Origin: Euglena gracilis
Lineage: Eukaryota; Euglenida; Euglenophyceae; Euglenales
Length of the DNA: 64,000 nt
NCBI GenBank assembly: GCA_039621445.1
Contig: CP154955.1
Coordinates: forward strand, 33,587,417 to 33,651,416
Direction: 5' to 3'
The position numbers and the translations under genes are program-made. Shown one piece after another: positions 12,701-24,500 of the stretch. Position 1 is the first letter of the stretch, and each line of letters starts with the position of its first letter. The notes under the pieces are model-generated. The model worked only from the letters and a program-made list of their open reading frames with translations, ran no database searches and was not told the origin of the DNA.

Positions 12701-14831
12701 AGGATTTTTTATGTGAAAACGTCCAGTTATGGCAAGATTTCTTCCATGGCAACCAAAAAATTGGGGGAAAATGGGAAAAAATTGGCAGGATTTTCAAAAA
12801 AAAAGGCCGGAAAAAATTGGCAGGATTTCTGTACGCCAATTTTTCCCCAATCAGTTTTTTCGGCCTCCAATTCCCCCCCCCCCGGTACATGATTTTTTGA
12901 TGGAAACCCACATTTTTTTCACAAAAAAATCTCAAAGATTGCAGGGTTAAATTTAAGGTCAAAAAAAGTGACCAAATTTTGGCACAGTCGAAATTTTACT
13001 GACATTTTTTTCTCTTGGAAATTTTTTGGATTTTCAATGGCTTTTTTTGCTTCAAAAAACCTCTCAAAACTAAATTTTTGAGAAAATGTTGAATTTTTGG
13101 AAGGTGTGAAAAAATGGGGTTTTGAGGGGTTTTTTGGGGGGACCTCCCATATGGGTCCCAAAATGGGTCAAAAAAAAACACCCGGCGCCGAAGGCACCGG
13201 AAAAATTTTTTGGGTCCAATTTTTCGAGTTTCTGTGTATTGGGGGGGGGGGGCGGTCCTCAAGGGGCGGTCCTTAACTAAAAAAAAAAATCCCGTCCCTT
13301 ATGGACCGCCCTGCCCCCAAAACCTTCCACCCAAAACCCTACCCCCTCCCCAGGGCCCCCGGGGGGTCGAAAATGCCCAACCCCCTGCCTATCTGTAGCA
13401 TCCACCCCCCTCCCGGGGATGCGCACTTCCTTGAAAAAAGAAGCCTGTGCTCCTGATCCCAATAAAACGGAGCGGAATGGAAGCCAAGCGGACCTCGGGG
13501 CCACACCGGGTGTTGAGGAAGATGTTGCTGACCTCCGTGAAGAGGAAGTAGGCCACGGCCAGCACCGCCCGCTCCCCGGCGAAGGCATAGGGCCAGATCA
13601 AGAGGGACGGGCCCAGGGCATTTTGGGGAGCCGGCCTCTTTCCATCGAGGGGTGAGCTCTGGGGTTGCCTGCCCACAGTAGGCGACCCTCCCCCCTGAGG
13701 AGGGACGGCGTTGGGTCCTGGTCCAGTCGTCCCGTTCTTGGAAACGACCATTCTTTGGTGTGATGTGGCGCCACATCCAAACCCATCCCCCTAGGGGTCG
13801 AAAGTGTCTGCCTGCCCGTAGCACCCACCGCCCCCACCCGGGCGCATGACGTCCTCAAACAGAGACCTGATGGGAAGTGCAAAAGATCACTTTCTCCATT
13901 TACTTTCAAAAAACCACTCTTTGACCCCCGCAAGGGTTGGGTCACTCCACTCCAGCCAAAATGGCTCAAAGTCAATGGAGTCTGAAAAATGTTCTTCAGA
14001 AAAGATTTCCAGTGCCGGGCCACCTTTGTCTTTTCGAGCAAACCATTCTGGAGGTTGAGCACAAGAACCAGGCAGTTACTTCTATTGGCTGGGCGCTCAC
14101 TCCTACGCAATGGAATGGCCCCACCCCCTCCCAGCCCACCTCCTTCAGGGCGTTCCCACACTGCTCTAGGCAGGCCGTGGTGCCACAGCAGCTGCTGATA
14201 CAGCGCCGGCCGAAGCGCCTTCCGCAGCGGCCCCCGGTACCACAGCATCATCACCGTGTCGAACGCCATGTACCCCAGGGACAGGCCATGGACAGGCCGC
14301 CTTGGGAAGGGGGGGGGGGATAATGAACCGCAAGAAGGCGGCCGGCAACAACGGCAAGAACGAAATGGTTCGTAAAGATTGTCATCAGTCTCCCAATGCC
14401 GAACATGGCATGCAATCAACGGCAAAGATGGGTATTAATCACTAATAACCCCTGCTTACAAAGAATGACACGTAAACAGTTCAAAGGGCACTGATTCATA
14501 CTCAAATTGCCGAACAACAGGGGCACCGCTATTCCCTTAAAAAAAATCACACAGGGGCGGCCTGGGCCAGGGCTAGCCATAACCATCGGTTCGCGGGGCC
14601 GACCATCGTCAGGCCGGCCTCGGCATAGAACTGCCGAGACCCGGCCAGCGCGAGCCACGGCACCACCAGCCCCGGGTACACCGCGACGGCGGTGGTGTTC
14701 CACAGGATGCGGCGCTCCGGCTTGTCGGCGGCGTAGGTCGGCGGGTGCCACCGCGAGGAGCAGGCGTCGGCGGCGCCGTACAGCCCAGTGCAGAGGGCGA
14801 AACTGGCCGCGGCAGCCGCGCCGCACTCCAT
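9703..14831 (-). CDS. TLC-domain multi-pass membrane protein
   Basis: Minus-strand exons, 5' to 3': 14,831-14,584; 14,300-about 14,140; about 13,658-13,507; 10,804-10,672; 9,822-9,703. The protein starts MECGAAAAASF and shows the TLC (TRAM/LAG1/CLN8) signature: LSLGYMAFDTVMM, then the His pair in LLWHHG, then YFLFTEVSNIFLNT (the usual E-S/T-x-F-L-N block), then TLVRIVPVPGVLYALW, and a last helix LALNLFWYSLMVKGL before the stop. Several hydrophobic helices are evident. TLC proteins sit in the ER or plasma membrane and act in sphingolipid synthesis (ceramide synthases) or membrane lipid balance; this one lacks an obvious ceramide-synthase Lag motif, so it is nearer the TLCD/CLN8 type. Phases agree at the exon 1-2, 3-4 and 4-5 joins. 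The exon 2-3 join (between 14,140 and 13,63x) is not resolved. The 2.7-kb intron 3 is full of repeats. Confidence 0.65.
11945..12112 (+). repeat. Dispersed repeat family A, copy 2
   Basis: Same words as the copy at 5,680 (TGCCTTGTGCTATGGGTGCC, GGACCCCGGTGCCTGCCGACC), with a palindromic GGTGCC..GGCACC block and long C and G runs. It lies in the large intron of the TLC-domain gene. Confidence 0.6.
12180..13165 (+). repeat. Direct duplication of A/T-rich sequence
   Basis: Two related copies, about 12,222-12,500 and 12,884-13,130, each with the words TTTTTTGAT.GAAA, ACATTTTTTTC, GACCAAATTTTGG and TTTTACTGACATTTTTTTC, then TTTTGGATTTTCA.TGGC and GAAGGTGTGAAAAAA. A third piece (AAAAATGAACCCAAAATAC) occurs at about 12,196 and 12,581. 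Spacing between copies is about 660 bp. It is inside an intron of the TLC-domain gene. Confidence 0.7.
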
Positions 14832-15064
14832 GGGGCTGAGGGCAGGGAGGGGACGCAGCTGGACAGGAAAAAGGGCGATCCGGATGCACAAACACGCGCG
14901 CACACACAGACCCACACACACGCGCATGCCACTAAATAACAAAAACAAAACAACAACTTGGAGAGCTTTTGTTGAGAAACTTTTTTGATGGTTATGTGTT
15001 TTTTTCAACATGTTTGTACACATGTGTTTGTATTTATGGCGATGCTAAGTTCATCTACCTTCCT

Positions 15065-15310
15065 GGTCGGGGGGGGGGGTGAACTCAACTTCTGGCATGG
15101 GTCGTGAAAGTTTTCGGAAAGGTGTGTTCAGTGCTATTGAAGACTTAGCCCTACCTTCTGGCCGAACTTAAAGACCAAAGTTGGGTAAGGAGTTAGGCCT
15201 AACTTTAGGCCTGCCCCCCAACCCTACCCATTCCCGTCAATAACCCCTAAAACACTTTTCATGCAGAATCACTTATCACCCTCCAGTTTTACTACCACTC
15301 CCCCCCCCAA
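15065..15310. mobile_element. Foldback (MITE-like) element, copy 1
   Basis: Shares the word order of the copy at 15,395-15,650: a start in G-run then TGAACTCAACTTC, a middle AAGACCAAAGTTGG and AGGCCTAACTTTAGGCCT, and an end running back in inverted order to a C run. The inverted ends are weaker than in copy 2. A separate hairpin (CATATGCCATAAATT / ATATGGCATAAATT) lies between the copies at about 15,318-15,390. Confidence 0.5.
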
Positions 15311-15394
15311 GTGGGTAGGGGGGTAGCTGAACTCGACATATGCCATAAATTACATATATGGCATAAATTCAGTTTAGCTACCCCCTGACCGGAA

Positions 15395-15650
15395 GAGGGT
15401 GGGGGTGGCTCAACTAAACATCCAGCATGGAGGGTGACACTTTTTTGGAAAGATGCTTATAGGAATAGGGTTAGGGTTGGGATTTAGCTGACCGCTGGCC
15501 TAACTTTAAGACCAAAGTTTGGCCAGAAGCTAAGCATAACTTTAGGCCGACATCTCAGCCCTAACCCCACTCCTTCAATAACCCTATAAGCGCCTTTCCG
15601 AAAAAGTATCACCCACCGTCCCGGATGTTTAGTTGAGCCCCCCCCCCCAG
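15395..15650. mobile_element. Foldback (MITE-like) element, copy 2
   Basis: The two ends are long inverted repeats. The left end reads GGCTCAACTAAACATCCAGC and then GGGTGACACTTTTTTGGAAA; the right end, read on the minus strand, gives GGCTCAACTAAACATCCGGG and then GGGTGATACTTTTTCGGAAA. The arms continue through GCTTATAGG. The element has no coding capacity. It is a non-autonomous inverted-repeat element of about 256 bp. Confidence 0.65.
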
Positions 15651-15710
15651 TCAGAGGGGCTCAAATAAACATATGCCACATACACATGTATGTACACACA
15701 TACATACAAA

Positions 15711-15768
15711 CATCCATCCATCCATCCATCCATCCATCCATCCATCCATCCATCCATCCATCCATCCA

Positions 15769-15798
<30 letters not shown>
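15711..15798 (+). repeat. (CATC)n followed by (CATA)n microsatellite
   Basis: About 15 tetranucleotide units of CATC followed by seven of CATA. Frames through it give His-Pro-Ser-Ile or Trp-Met-Asp-Gly repeats that are not genes. Confidence 0.95.
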
Positions 15799-15799
<1 letters not shown>

Positions 15800-16145
15800 T
15801 ATGTATATGCTGATGCATTTGGATCTCCACACAATGCACACCAACATACCCAGAGCAGCATTTCCCAAAGCTACTTGGGCACGTCCCATTTTCCCTAGTA
15901 TTTTCCTGCCCTAGGTTCTCCAATGACTTGCACTCGACATGACATCACACATAATTATATCAAATTGCTTTGGCGATGTGAAGATGTCCCATTTCATACC
16001 ACGAAACCCTTGCAGCAGAAAATTTTTGAGCATTGAGAATCAAATTGTGACAAGAATAAGTTATTGGAACCGTTCTTATTTCCAGACAAGTTGTGAGGCC
16101 ACAGCCAAGAGCAAAGACACAGCCAAATTATTTGCAAAACTCTCT

Positions 16146-16149
<4 letters not shown>

Positions 16150-16190
<41 letters not shown>

Positions 16191-16192
16191 AC
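16150..16192 (+). repeat. (AC)n microsatellite
   Basis: About 18 AC units, with one TAC interruption near the 3' end. Confidence 0.95.
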
Positions 16193-16450
16193 AAACAACT
16201 GTTCACCTGAATCATACAATCATGGAGTTAACTATATGCACAAACGCATGCAAATCGAATTTGAAGAAAATGTGCCAGGAGGAGCAGGTGTATTTGGACC
16301 CTGCCCAGTTATGTGAAGAATATTGTCCGGTGGGCTGCACTCACCCGTTATGCATATATGCCTTGCCAATGTTTGAAGGGACACACAGCAGGACTGAGGA
16401 CTCGCGAAGGCACAGCGGGTGACGGTGCCTGGGGGTCAGGAGGCCAGCCG

Positions 16451-17008
16451 TCAAGGCGACAGGGTGGCATTCAGCGCTGCAGACAGACCGGCTGGTGCCT
16501 GGGGTGCCTGGGCCGGTATATGGGCAGGTGCCTGCCCGGCCAGTGCCCCAGTCGGTGGCTGGGCTTGCCATGGGCCGGGTGGTGGAAGCCGTGACTGCAT
16601 TGGTGATGCTGAAGGGGCCAGGGGTGGAACAGCGGAGGGCGGGGACGGAGGCAGCTTCGTTGCGGGGTTCTTCGCAGGGGACTTCGCCGGGGGCAGAGCC
16701 GGAGAGTTTTCCATGTGTGGGGCGGGCGACAGGACTGGGGGCGGAGTGGGCGACAGCGCCGGGGATGGAAGCGGGGATGGGGCGGGGCTAAGAATGGGCG
16801 GCTCAGCTGGAGGCGGCGGTGGAGATTGTGCCGGGGATGGAATGGGTGAGTGAGCTGGGGCTGAGGCCAGGGCAGGGGCTGGGGCCAGGGTTCGATATCG
16901 GGGGAAGGGCGGGGGCGGACACCCACCCCTCCTGAACGGTGGCGCGGTCAGTGTGACCGATTTTCGGTACGATGAGAAGTACTGGGCCAAAAGTGCCATT
17001 TTGCCCAC
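16451..17008 (-). CDS. Proline-rich (SPAP/PPPSP) open frame, possible C-terminal exon
   Basis: The minus-strand frame from about 16,920 to the stop at 16,451 is dominated by Ser-Pro, Ala-Pro and Pro-Pro repeats (SPAPSPLPSPALSP and similar), as in extensin-like or hydroxyproline-rich wall proteins. The DNA is a degenerate GGGGC/GGCGACAGG repeat, so all frames are biased. The frame's 5' part (17,008-16,925) overlaps repeat family C and is probably not coding. It lies just downstream of the GT23 gene and its possible last exon, so it could be a tail exon of that gene, a separate gene, or only low-complexity DNA. Confidence 0.3.
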   Translation of the reverse strand: MGKMALLAQYFSSYRKSVTLTAPPFRRGGCPPPPFPRYRTLAPAPALASAPAHSPIPSPAQSPPPPPAEPPILSPAPSPLPSPALSPTPPPVLSPAPHMENSPALPPAKSPAKNPATKLPPSPPSAVPPLAPSASPMQSRLPPPGPWQAQPPTGALAGQAPAHIPAQAPQAPAGLSAALNATLSP

Positions 17009-17190
17009 TTTCTAGGAGAAAGAAGAAGAAACTGCCAACAATGCCCAGAATTTTTGGCGCAAAAGGAAAGGAGAAAGGAGAGGAGAAGGACAAAATTGAC
17101 TTTAAGGGGTCCTGGGTACTGGTTCCGGTACCGGGTCGACTCATGACAAGTGAGGGGAGGGTGGTTTACCCAGGGGCGAACACCCCCCTC
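16925..17190 (+). repeat. Dispersed repeat family C, copy 2
   Basis: Matches the 8,537-8,830 copy in word order (GCGGTCAGTGTGACCGATTTTC, CAAAAGTGCCATTTTG, G/A-rich middle, GGGTC near the end). Confidence 0.5.
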
Positions 17191-17207
17191 AACCCGTAAG
17201 CCTCCTT

Positions 17208-17354
17208 CTATCGAATCCTGGCTGGCGCTGGGGCCTCGGGTCGCTTCCGGGGCCGGGTTTGCAACACCGGCCGGCGGTGGCGCTGCAGGGGCAAGGGCGA
17301 CGGCGTCGGCCCCGCAGTGATCACCGCCGTGCTCGGGGGCGGCTGCGGAGGCAA
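17208..17354 (-). CDS. Possible terminal exon, Pro/Arg-rich
   Basis: A GC3-rich minus-strand block beginning NLPPQPPPSTAVITAG after an acceptor-like CCAAG and ending in a TAG at 17,208. Codon choice matches the GT23 exons upstream. It could be the C-terminal exon of the GT23 gene, after the last recognised exon at 18,510, or part of another gene. No domain is recognised. Confidence 0.3.
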   Translation of the reverse strand: MPPQPPPSTAVITAGPTPSPLPLQRHRRPVLQTRPRKRPEAPAPARIR

Positions 17355-17384
17355 GTTCTTGGCAAACAAACATTTGAGGGGTGG

Positions 17385-17470
17385 GGCGTGGCCCAATGGT
17401 GGAGGGCACCTCCCGGCTCCGTGGTAAGTTTGGCCTCAGTTGCAAGAAAAAAGAAAATGTAGATGGGGCC
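17385..17470 (+). other. tRNA-like A-box sequence, possible SINE head
   Basis: GTGGCCCAATGGTGGAGGGC resembles the D-arm and A box of a tRNA-derived promoter. It is followed within 60 bp by a GAAAAAAGAAAATG tail. A B-box-like sequence with the same A-rich tail lies at 24,149-24,200. No complete cloverleaf can be folded here. Confidence 0.25.
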
Positions 17471-18509
17471 ATTGAGTTTGGCAAAGGGGTCTAAAGCACA
17501 GGTTGACTTTCCGGCCCGCCGTCACCAGGGCCTGCCTGACACAATGTGCACCGCCCCCCTCTGGCCCTGGGGGGGGGGGGGGATAGCAGCCCCAACCCAG
17601 CCATCCGCTGTCGAAAACCCACCCCGAGGGAAGGGGTCACGCCAGTGTGGAATAAAACTATACTCTAAAAATGCATGATTTTTCAGATTCTGCAGATGGG
17701 TATTTTTCGAAGAAGAATACAAGCCTCTCCACTAAAAAAAGAAAAGAAAGAAAATAAAAGAACAAACAATTTTCCTGAAAGGTGAACCTTGCCCAGAGCA
17801 CAATGCGTCGCCAGGAGAATGCGGCCGGCTTTCCCCACCATGCTGCTGCACTTTGGCCAAAGGAGCGTCACGGGGCTTCCACCCCCGCATCCAGCCCGTC
17901 CAATGGGCGGCGACCGCACCCGTCCCCGGGTGGGGGGGCGGCGAAGTGGCCGACCTCGATGGCGCGACGGCGGACGACGCGGATGATGCCCATCCCCGGC
18001 GAGTGGGGGGTGAGCCGAAGGGACAGCCACAGGCCGCCGCCCCTCCCAGTGCAGAGGGGCCGGGTAACCCCTGTGAGCCCAGCAAGGGTGCGACGCCAGC
18101 CAGGCGACTGGCAACGCCCCCCCCCCCGGTCTGGGAAGGCATCCGGAACCCACCGCCCACCCGCGACACCGCCTCCCCTGCCCCCAGGGCTGCTGTTCGC
18201 CGGCCATGAGTGGCGGGGGCCTGGGCGTGGGCCACGGCTGCCGGTCCTGTACCCCTTTGCGAACGGAACCCCGCTGGCCACCGGGAGAGCCTCTCCCCTT
18301 CCCCTCCTGGACGCCCACAGGCAGTGCTCCATGCCAGCCGCACATGATCGCCACAATCCGGCCGGTGGAACACAATCCACAACCAGAAGGTGATCACAAA
18401 AAAAGAAATGATGGAAAAAAAATGATCGAACGGGATGGAAACGGCCGGCGCAACCGGGCAGAGTCCAGCCAAGGCTGGAGCCCCTGTCCTCCCCTCCCCC
18501 CTCGCCCAC

Positions 18510-21500
18510 GGGCGGCGGCGGGGTCCCGGGCGTAGTAACCGGCGTCCAGGGAGGCCATCGTGCGGAACGAGTCGGCGCCGGTAGGCCCCGCCGCCCGGAG
18601 CTCCGCCACGAGGCGGGAGCCCTGGCTGGACAGCGTGCCGATGAAGTACGGCAGCCGGGCGAGGTACAGCACGTCCGCGAGGAAGAAGTCCAGGCTCTCC
18701 CGGTCCCAGCGGCCCTGGCCCGGAGGCAGTGTGTGGTGCATGGCACGCCGACCGGGCCTGGCGGCACACAGGCGGGCCCACAGACACAGACACAGGCCGG
18801 CAGAGCCACAGAGCCATTCCGCCGGACGAACACAACCAAACACCGTTGTTGGAAGGGTCGCTCAGTCCCGGTGCCCCACACTGCAATTTCAAACACATCA
18901 AACAACAAATGTGTATAAATTGCAAAGCTATTTATACGCATATATATTTATATATCATATATACGGATATTTAGATGTATCATAGATATTATTTATATCA
19001 TTCAATCATTGCATATAGATATTATTTATATCATATAGTTAGATATATCATAGATAGATAGATAGATAGATATATCAGCTGGCAGTTTGCCCCAACCATC
19101 TTGGTCATCCTCTTCTGGCTTGTAGGACAGTGCAATATTGTGCAGCATGCCAGCTTTCCCAACACCAACAACCCGTTAATAAAACCAGGAATAAAACAGG
19201 ACAGCCAGAGGGGGAGGAGAGGAGAGCACGGAGGAGAGGGTGGCAGAAAGGGCAAAGGAGGAAAGCAAATATCGCCCCACGTCCAGTTTGTCTTCCCTGT
19301 GAGCCTGTGAGGAAGAAAAACCCTTGATAGAAAAGCTATTTTCAGTGGACAACGGGCTTTATGTGGTTTTGGTCGATTCACATGATTTCTGGGAAAATTG
19401 ATGTTCATGGTCATACATGATTTACATGATTTTACGTGCCATTTTTTTGGCCCAACGGGCCCCAATAGTTTAAGAAGTGATGTTCTCAGAGCCCCAAAAA
19501 AGTTGGCGTGTTATGTAGATAGCTTTTCTGCCCCCAAAATGTAAGGGGAAACCTCGATGTTGGCGTTCAGCAGAATCCTTTCTGAAGAAGAGAATATCTC
19601 ATTCATAATCATTTGTGGTTGTTTGTGGTCGTTCATGATTATTTGTGGTCATTTGTGGTTTTGGAAAATCCCCAGATTCGTGCAGGTTCATGATTATTCA
19701 TGATTTTTCATGGCACGAATTTGTGGGAAACCCTGCTGTTGGTGACAAAAGAAGGGTGATATCAGAGAAGGAAGTGGGGTTTTTTTTTTAAAAAAAAAGA
19801 GAAGCGGAAAAATTGGTGCAGGGATTTCCGCTATCCGTAGTTGGCAGGTCAAACTTGTCTGTGGTTTCTATAATTATCCATATTCATCCGCAGTTATCCG
19901 GTTATCTACAGTTGCAAAAATGCGTGCAGCTCAAAAAATTGAAAATTTTATTGAAAATACAACAGTTGATAAAAAAAATTATTGAAAATACAACAGGAAA
20001 GGTCAGAATGAGTGTAATAAAACCTCTGAACGTATGAATTACCCAGGATCAAAAAGGAATATGGCATGCATCCAATGCACACTGCTGCTGACGTTTCAGA
20101 CCCCCTCCTTGCCCTCATCCGATGTCACGTTTTGCTGGTTTTTTTTTGTCTGCTGGAGGGGACTTAAATTTTTTACATTTTTTTTACATTTTGCAACATC
20201 GGTGTAAATTTTGAGCCGTTGCTCACATTGTTTCAACAAATGATTTTGTAATTTTGGGAACATCCTGCTTCTGGAAATGGAAAATTTCTTGGGTGAAAAA
20301 TCCAAAAATGGCAAACAATTGACGAAAACTGTGGTCTCAGATAAAATCTGGTCTGCGAATTTTTCAAGTCAAATAATATTTCCCTGCATCATTTGTGAGA
20401 AATCTAAAAAAAAAAAGCCGAAAATTTGGCAAATTCTGTCAAAACTTGTAAAATTTGGAAAACTTTGGCAAACTTGCAACAAAATAGCAAAAAAAAAAAA
20501 GCACCAGGGTGTCCTTGTGAAACGTCCGAGAAGTGGCCGGAACTCATTTTTCCTTGGATTTAAGGTTCACGTGGAAAAATTTTCGGAAAGAGGGGGAAAA
20601 TGCGGGGAAATTGCCGAAAAATTATGGGAATTGCAGGGAAAATTGCGGAAAATTGCGGAAAATTGCAGAGAATTGCGGAAATTGCAGAAAAATTGCGGTC
20701 ATCAATTTCCCAACCTTTAAAAGCCCCTTGATCCTAACCCTGCCCCTAAATTGTAACCTTAGATAAGCTAATCAACCATAACTAATTGCCATGGGGTTCC
20801 CAATACTTTCAGGGTGTCTTCAATATTCCTGCAACGCAATTTGCATCCATGTGTGCTGCTGAACCCCCCACCATTGTATGTACCATTTGGGGCAATTAGC
20901 ACAGACTGGGAAGCACCTCCGTCGGCAATGCAACCGTGAAGTTGTACTCCGGGAACAGCTCCACCTCGCTGGCGATGCTGGAGTCCGTCATGACGAACAC
21001 GTGCTTGTCGTAGCGGCGGCCGTACGACGCATGGTGGTATGTGGTGGGCCCCACAAAGTGGTCCACATGCATCATGTAGTACCGCAGGTCATATTGTCGC
21101 GCCTCTGACGGGGGGGGGGGGGGCGTATGGACAGCCATGGCTGGTGTTCGCATGGCGTTTATGCTCCACACGAAACCACACCTCTGCCGCGAAGCGAAAC
21201 AATGCCAGTGGAAAGACCTTTCTTGTGCAATTCTTGTTAAGGCCCTCCGCTCCAAACAGAGGCAGGGCGGCGTACCGTTCTCTGTCACCTTGTCGGTGCG
21301 CCGGACGTGCATGCCCACGTCGGCCAGGGTGGAGGTGAGCCCCAGCCCCTGCCACCGCCGTTGGATGACTGCCCGGAAAGGAAAGGAAAGGAGGGGGCCG
21401 CCAGACAACCCAACAGCGGAGGCAAGGTGGGGAGGAGACAGTCGACGCACAGAGTTCCCCGCGGAAAAACCCTTGAACGTGGGAAGGGAACACGTGTGGT

Positions 21501-24500
21501 TCACTCGGCCGCTCCTCCGCTGGGTGTGTGGCTGGCGGGGCTGACATATGGCGCCGCACTTGCTGAGGTTTGTTTGGGCATGTCTGGGGGGGGGGGGCTG
21601 GCTGGCACAGGGATGGTGCATGGGCCGCCGGGCGCAGGACACACCTTGCTGCAGGCGGTCGTTGGGGCGAAGGGCCCACTTCAGCAGGACGCCGGTGAGG
21701 AGGCAGGGGGCGGTGGGGATGAAGGTCAGGTTGCGGAAAGCGGCCGCCTCCAGCCGGTCGGCCAGGGCTGGGGGGACGCGGTACGGGTCTTCGCCCCATG
21801 CGTAATACCTGTGGCCCAGAAGGGGAAGGGGTTTAAGCCGACAGGCGAGCATACAATTGTCTTTCCGACCCCCCCCCCCGGGGGAGGTGGTCACTTCCGC
21901 TCTTCCAAAAACCACGAATCAATTTTTTTGGAAAACCAGTGAGTTTCCCCCGGGGGGGGGGGGGTCGACCACTCGGGAACCCAATAGAAAATTGACCACA
22001 AACGAGAAGAAAATGGAAACAATCGGCGCCTTCAAGTCATTTTAATTGTTTTTTTGCCGACCCCTCCCGGGAGGGGGGGACAGGGCCTGGGCAAAAAACG
22101 TCAAACACTCTGAAAAAAAAAACAAATCACCCACCCGGGGGGGGCAGCCAGTGACTAAATGATTGTAAGATGGTGAAGCAGAGCCAGACACAATAAATTT
22201 CACAGCTTCAGAGATAAAATAAAATAAATCAAATAAATCAAATCAAATTCGGTTGAAATCTGAAGAGTGCTTGTTAGGGATGCTGGTGATTGAAATACAC
22301 ACATTGTAAACTGGTGGTCACTGTCCATGGCCCAATTGTGCCAGTCGTTGATGGTGGTGTTCTCGGCGTACCAGTTACAGGACGAGAGGGGTTGCAAAAA
22401 GCACTCCCATGCAGAGCCGCACTCCAGGCCGTACACATACAGCTCTGGGGGTACCACCACCGCCGTGCGGTTGCTGAGTAGGGCGGACGTCATACAATCT
22501 GCCAGTGTGTGCATCTGCGGCAAGCGGATGCTGGCGGTGGTCACACGGTAATTGGACACATCGCAACTGACATGCCAGAAGCTTTTCCCTCCTTGTAAAA
22601 AAAGGCACACACAATATATTTCTACGTGCGAACACCATGGGAATACTTTGGTAACACACACCACAACAACGGGAAGATGGATTCCAAAAATACGGGGTTT
22701 GGTGGGAGGGCAGTGAGTCCCACACGCCTGGCAGGTGAAACCGCAGGCGCGGAGCGCGATGTGGCAGCCGAGGTACCGCGCATGGCGGCAACTGGCAGGC
22801 TGCTGCAGCCGCCGCACCTGCTCCGCCAGCTCCAGCCGGGCGATGTCGTACACCTCCGCAAACCGCTGCCGCAGGGCGGGCGGCAGGCACCGGCCTCCGC
22901 CCGGTCCTGTACGCCTCAAGCCCCCCCCCCCCCCCAACGCCAGACCAAAGTGGGGTCCAAACTGGTCAAGACCACCAACAACCAACTGCCAACCCCCCCC
23001 CAACCCTGTTGACTTTGACAGGTTGGATGATTTTGGGTCAAAATTGGTTTCTTCAAAGCACCCTGAAAAAAATGTACCTCATCCAAAAACAGCTCCTGGG
23101 AACGGCATCCAGAGGAGTCAACAGAATCGGAAATAGCCGCATTCGCACACTGAGAAGCTAACTCGAGAGTTTGAAACCAGGAAATTAGGAATGCTCAGAT
23201 AAAAATTTTGAGGGCGCCCCTCCAGTCCGAAGAGCAACAAACCCTCGCTTGCGAGAAACTGTCAATTACTCTCGCGGATCTGACGTCCCAAAAAAGTACC
23301 ATTATTACCCCATAAGAAGAGCATCGCTGCAAGAATCAAAGAACAACAGAATTCCTGACACAGCTTGGTCAGATAATTCTCTGTTCTTTATTCTTTAAAA
23401 AAAGCGAAGCTGTCAATGACCCTGGCATTGGCCCCCAAATCCCCTCCCTATTTGCACTAAGGCTTCTTGTCTGTTTATGGCCGGTGCTAACTTCGCTTCT
23501 GTCCCAGTTTGCGTGGTGAGTGGCCAGGGACCCCTTACACCAGTGCTTGTGTGTTCCCCCCCCTGGCCGGGTGAGCAACTCTGGTGTAATTCCAGCGCTG
23601 TAGGGACATTCCCTCACCTTCTGTGGTTGGTGCGGTTCCTGTGGGTGGGTCCCTCAACCCCCCCCCCCCCGGCCCACCAGACATCGCCCGCTGCCTGCCT
23701 GGCCGGAATCTGCCAGCGCCTTCCGCAGCCCCGACACTTCCGTCCTGAGGCTTCGCACCGTGCGGAGGGTGTGCTGGAGGCGGCCGTCCACCCCGTGCAG
23801 CAGGTCCAGCACCGCGGCCAGCGACTTCTGCAGCCAGAGGGGACAGGCGAGGCGTTCATTTTGAACGGGATGGGGAACGTCTGGGGGGTGGCTCTCCGCT
23901 GCCAATCCTGCAAGGCAGACTGTTTTCGGGGATTGGAGGCGCAGCCCATAAACATGCTGTGGTCACCTTTCAGTGTGTGAGAATGGAAGCATTCGCTGGA
24001 TGACTCGACCAGATGTTGTCTCGTCGTCTTTGGAGGGGCAAAATGGGTGGTGGATTTTGGAAATTTGGGGCGGTGCCCGAAAAGATACAATTCTGAAAAC
24101 GGTGCCGGGGTCACATCTCTGACCCGCAGGTGTCGTTACCTATACGCAGGATGGAGGGTTCGAACCCCTCCTTTCTCCTCCAGAAAAAAGAAAATGGAAA
24201 AACCAATGCACCGTCTGATGATTTTTTTTGTGTGGACAAACCCTCCCCCAAACGGGGGTTTTTGCAATTTTGTGTGACCTATTGTTTTGAAAAACGATAC
24301 TCTTGTCATATTGTGTCATAGGGGTGTTTTGGATTATATTCGAGGGTTTTTGAGGAGGGTGTACTTACCCATGGCTTCAACTGTTTAAAGGTTGAAAACA
24401 AGTGCCCTTAATGAATACGGATGATGCCCTCAAAGCCACCGTGCTCGTGCCAAGAGGAAAGGGCAGTGGGGCCAGCACCTGGTGCTGGGTGCCGGCCAGC

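Noticed and set aside
12360-12962. 200-codon minus frame rich in Phe and Lys
   Set aside because: It is an A/T-rich repeat read through; Phe/Lys/Ile composition follows base composition.
15629-15923. Trp-Met-Asp-Gly and His-Pro-Ser repeat frames
   Set aside because: They come from the (CATC)n and (CATA)n microsatellites.
17683-18393. Long overlapping frames on both strands at 17.7-18.4 kb
   Set aside because: Most are shadows or read through introns. A block near 17,990-17,940 (GMGIIRVVRRRAIEVGHFAA on the minus strand) looked exon-like but has no AG acceptor close upstream, so it was not listed.
24120-24200. Intact tRNA gene
   Set aside because: Only the T-arm pairs; acceptor, D and anticodon arms cannot be formed from the upstream bases.
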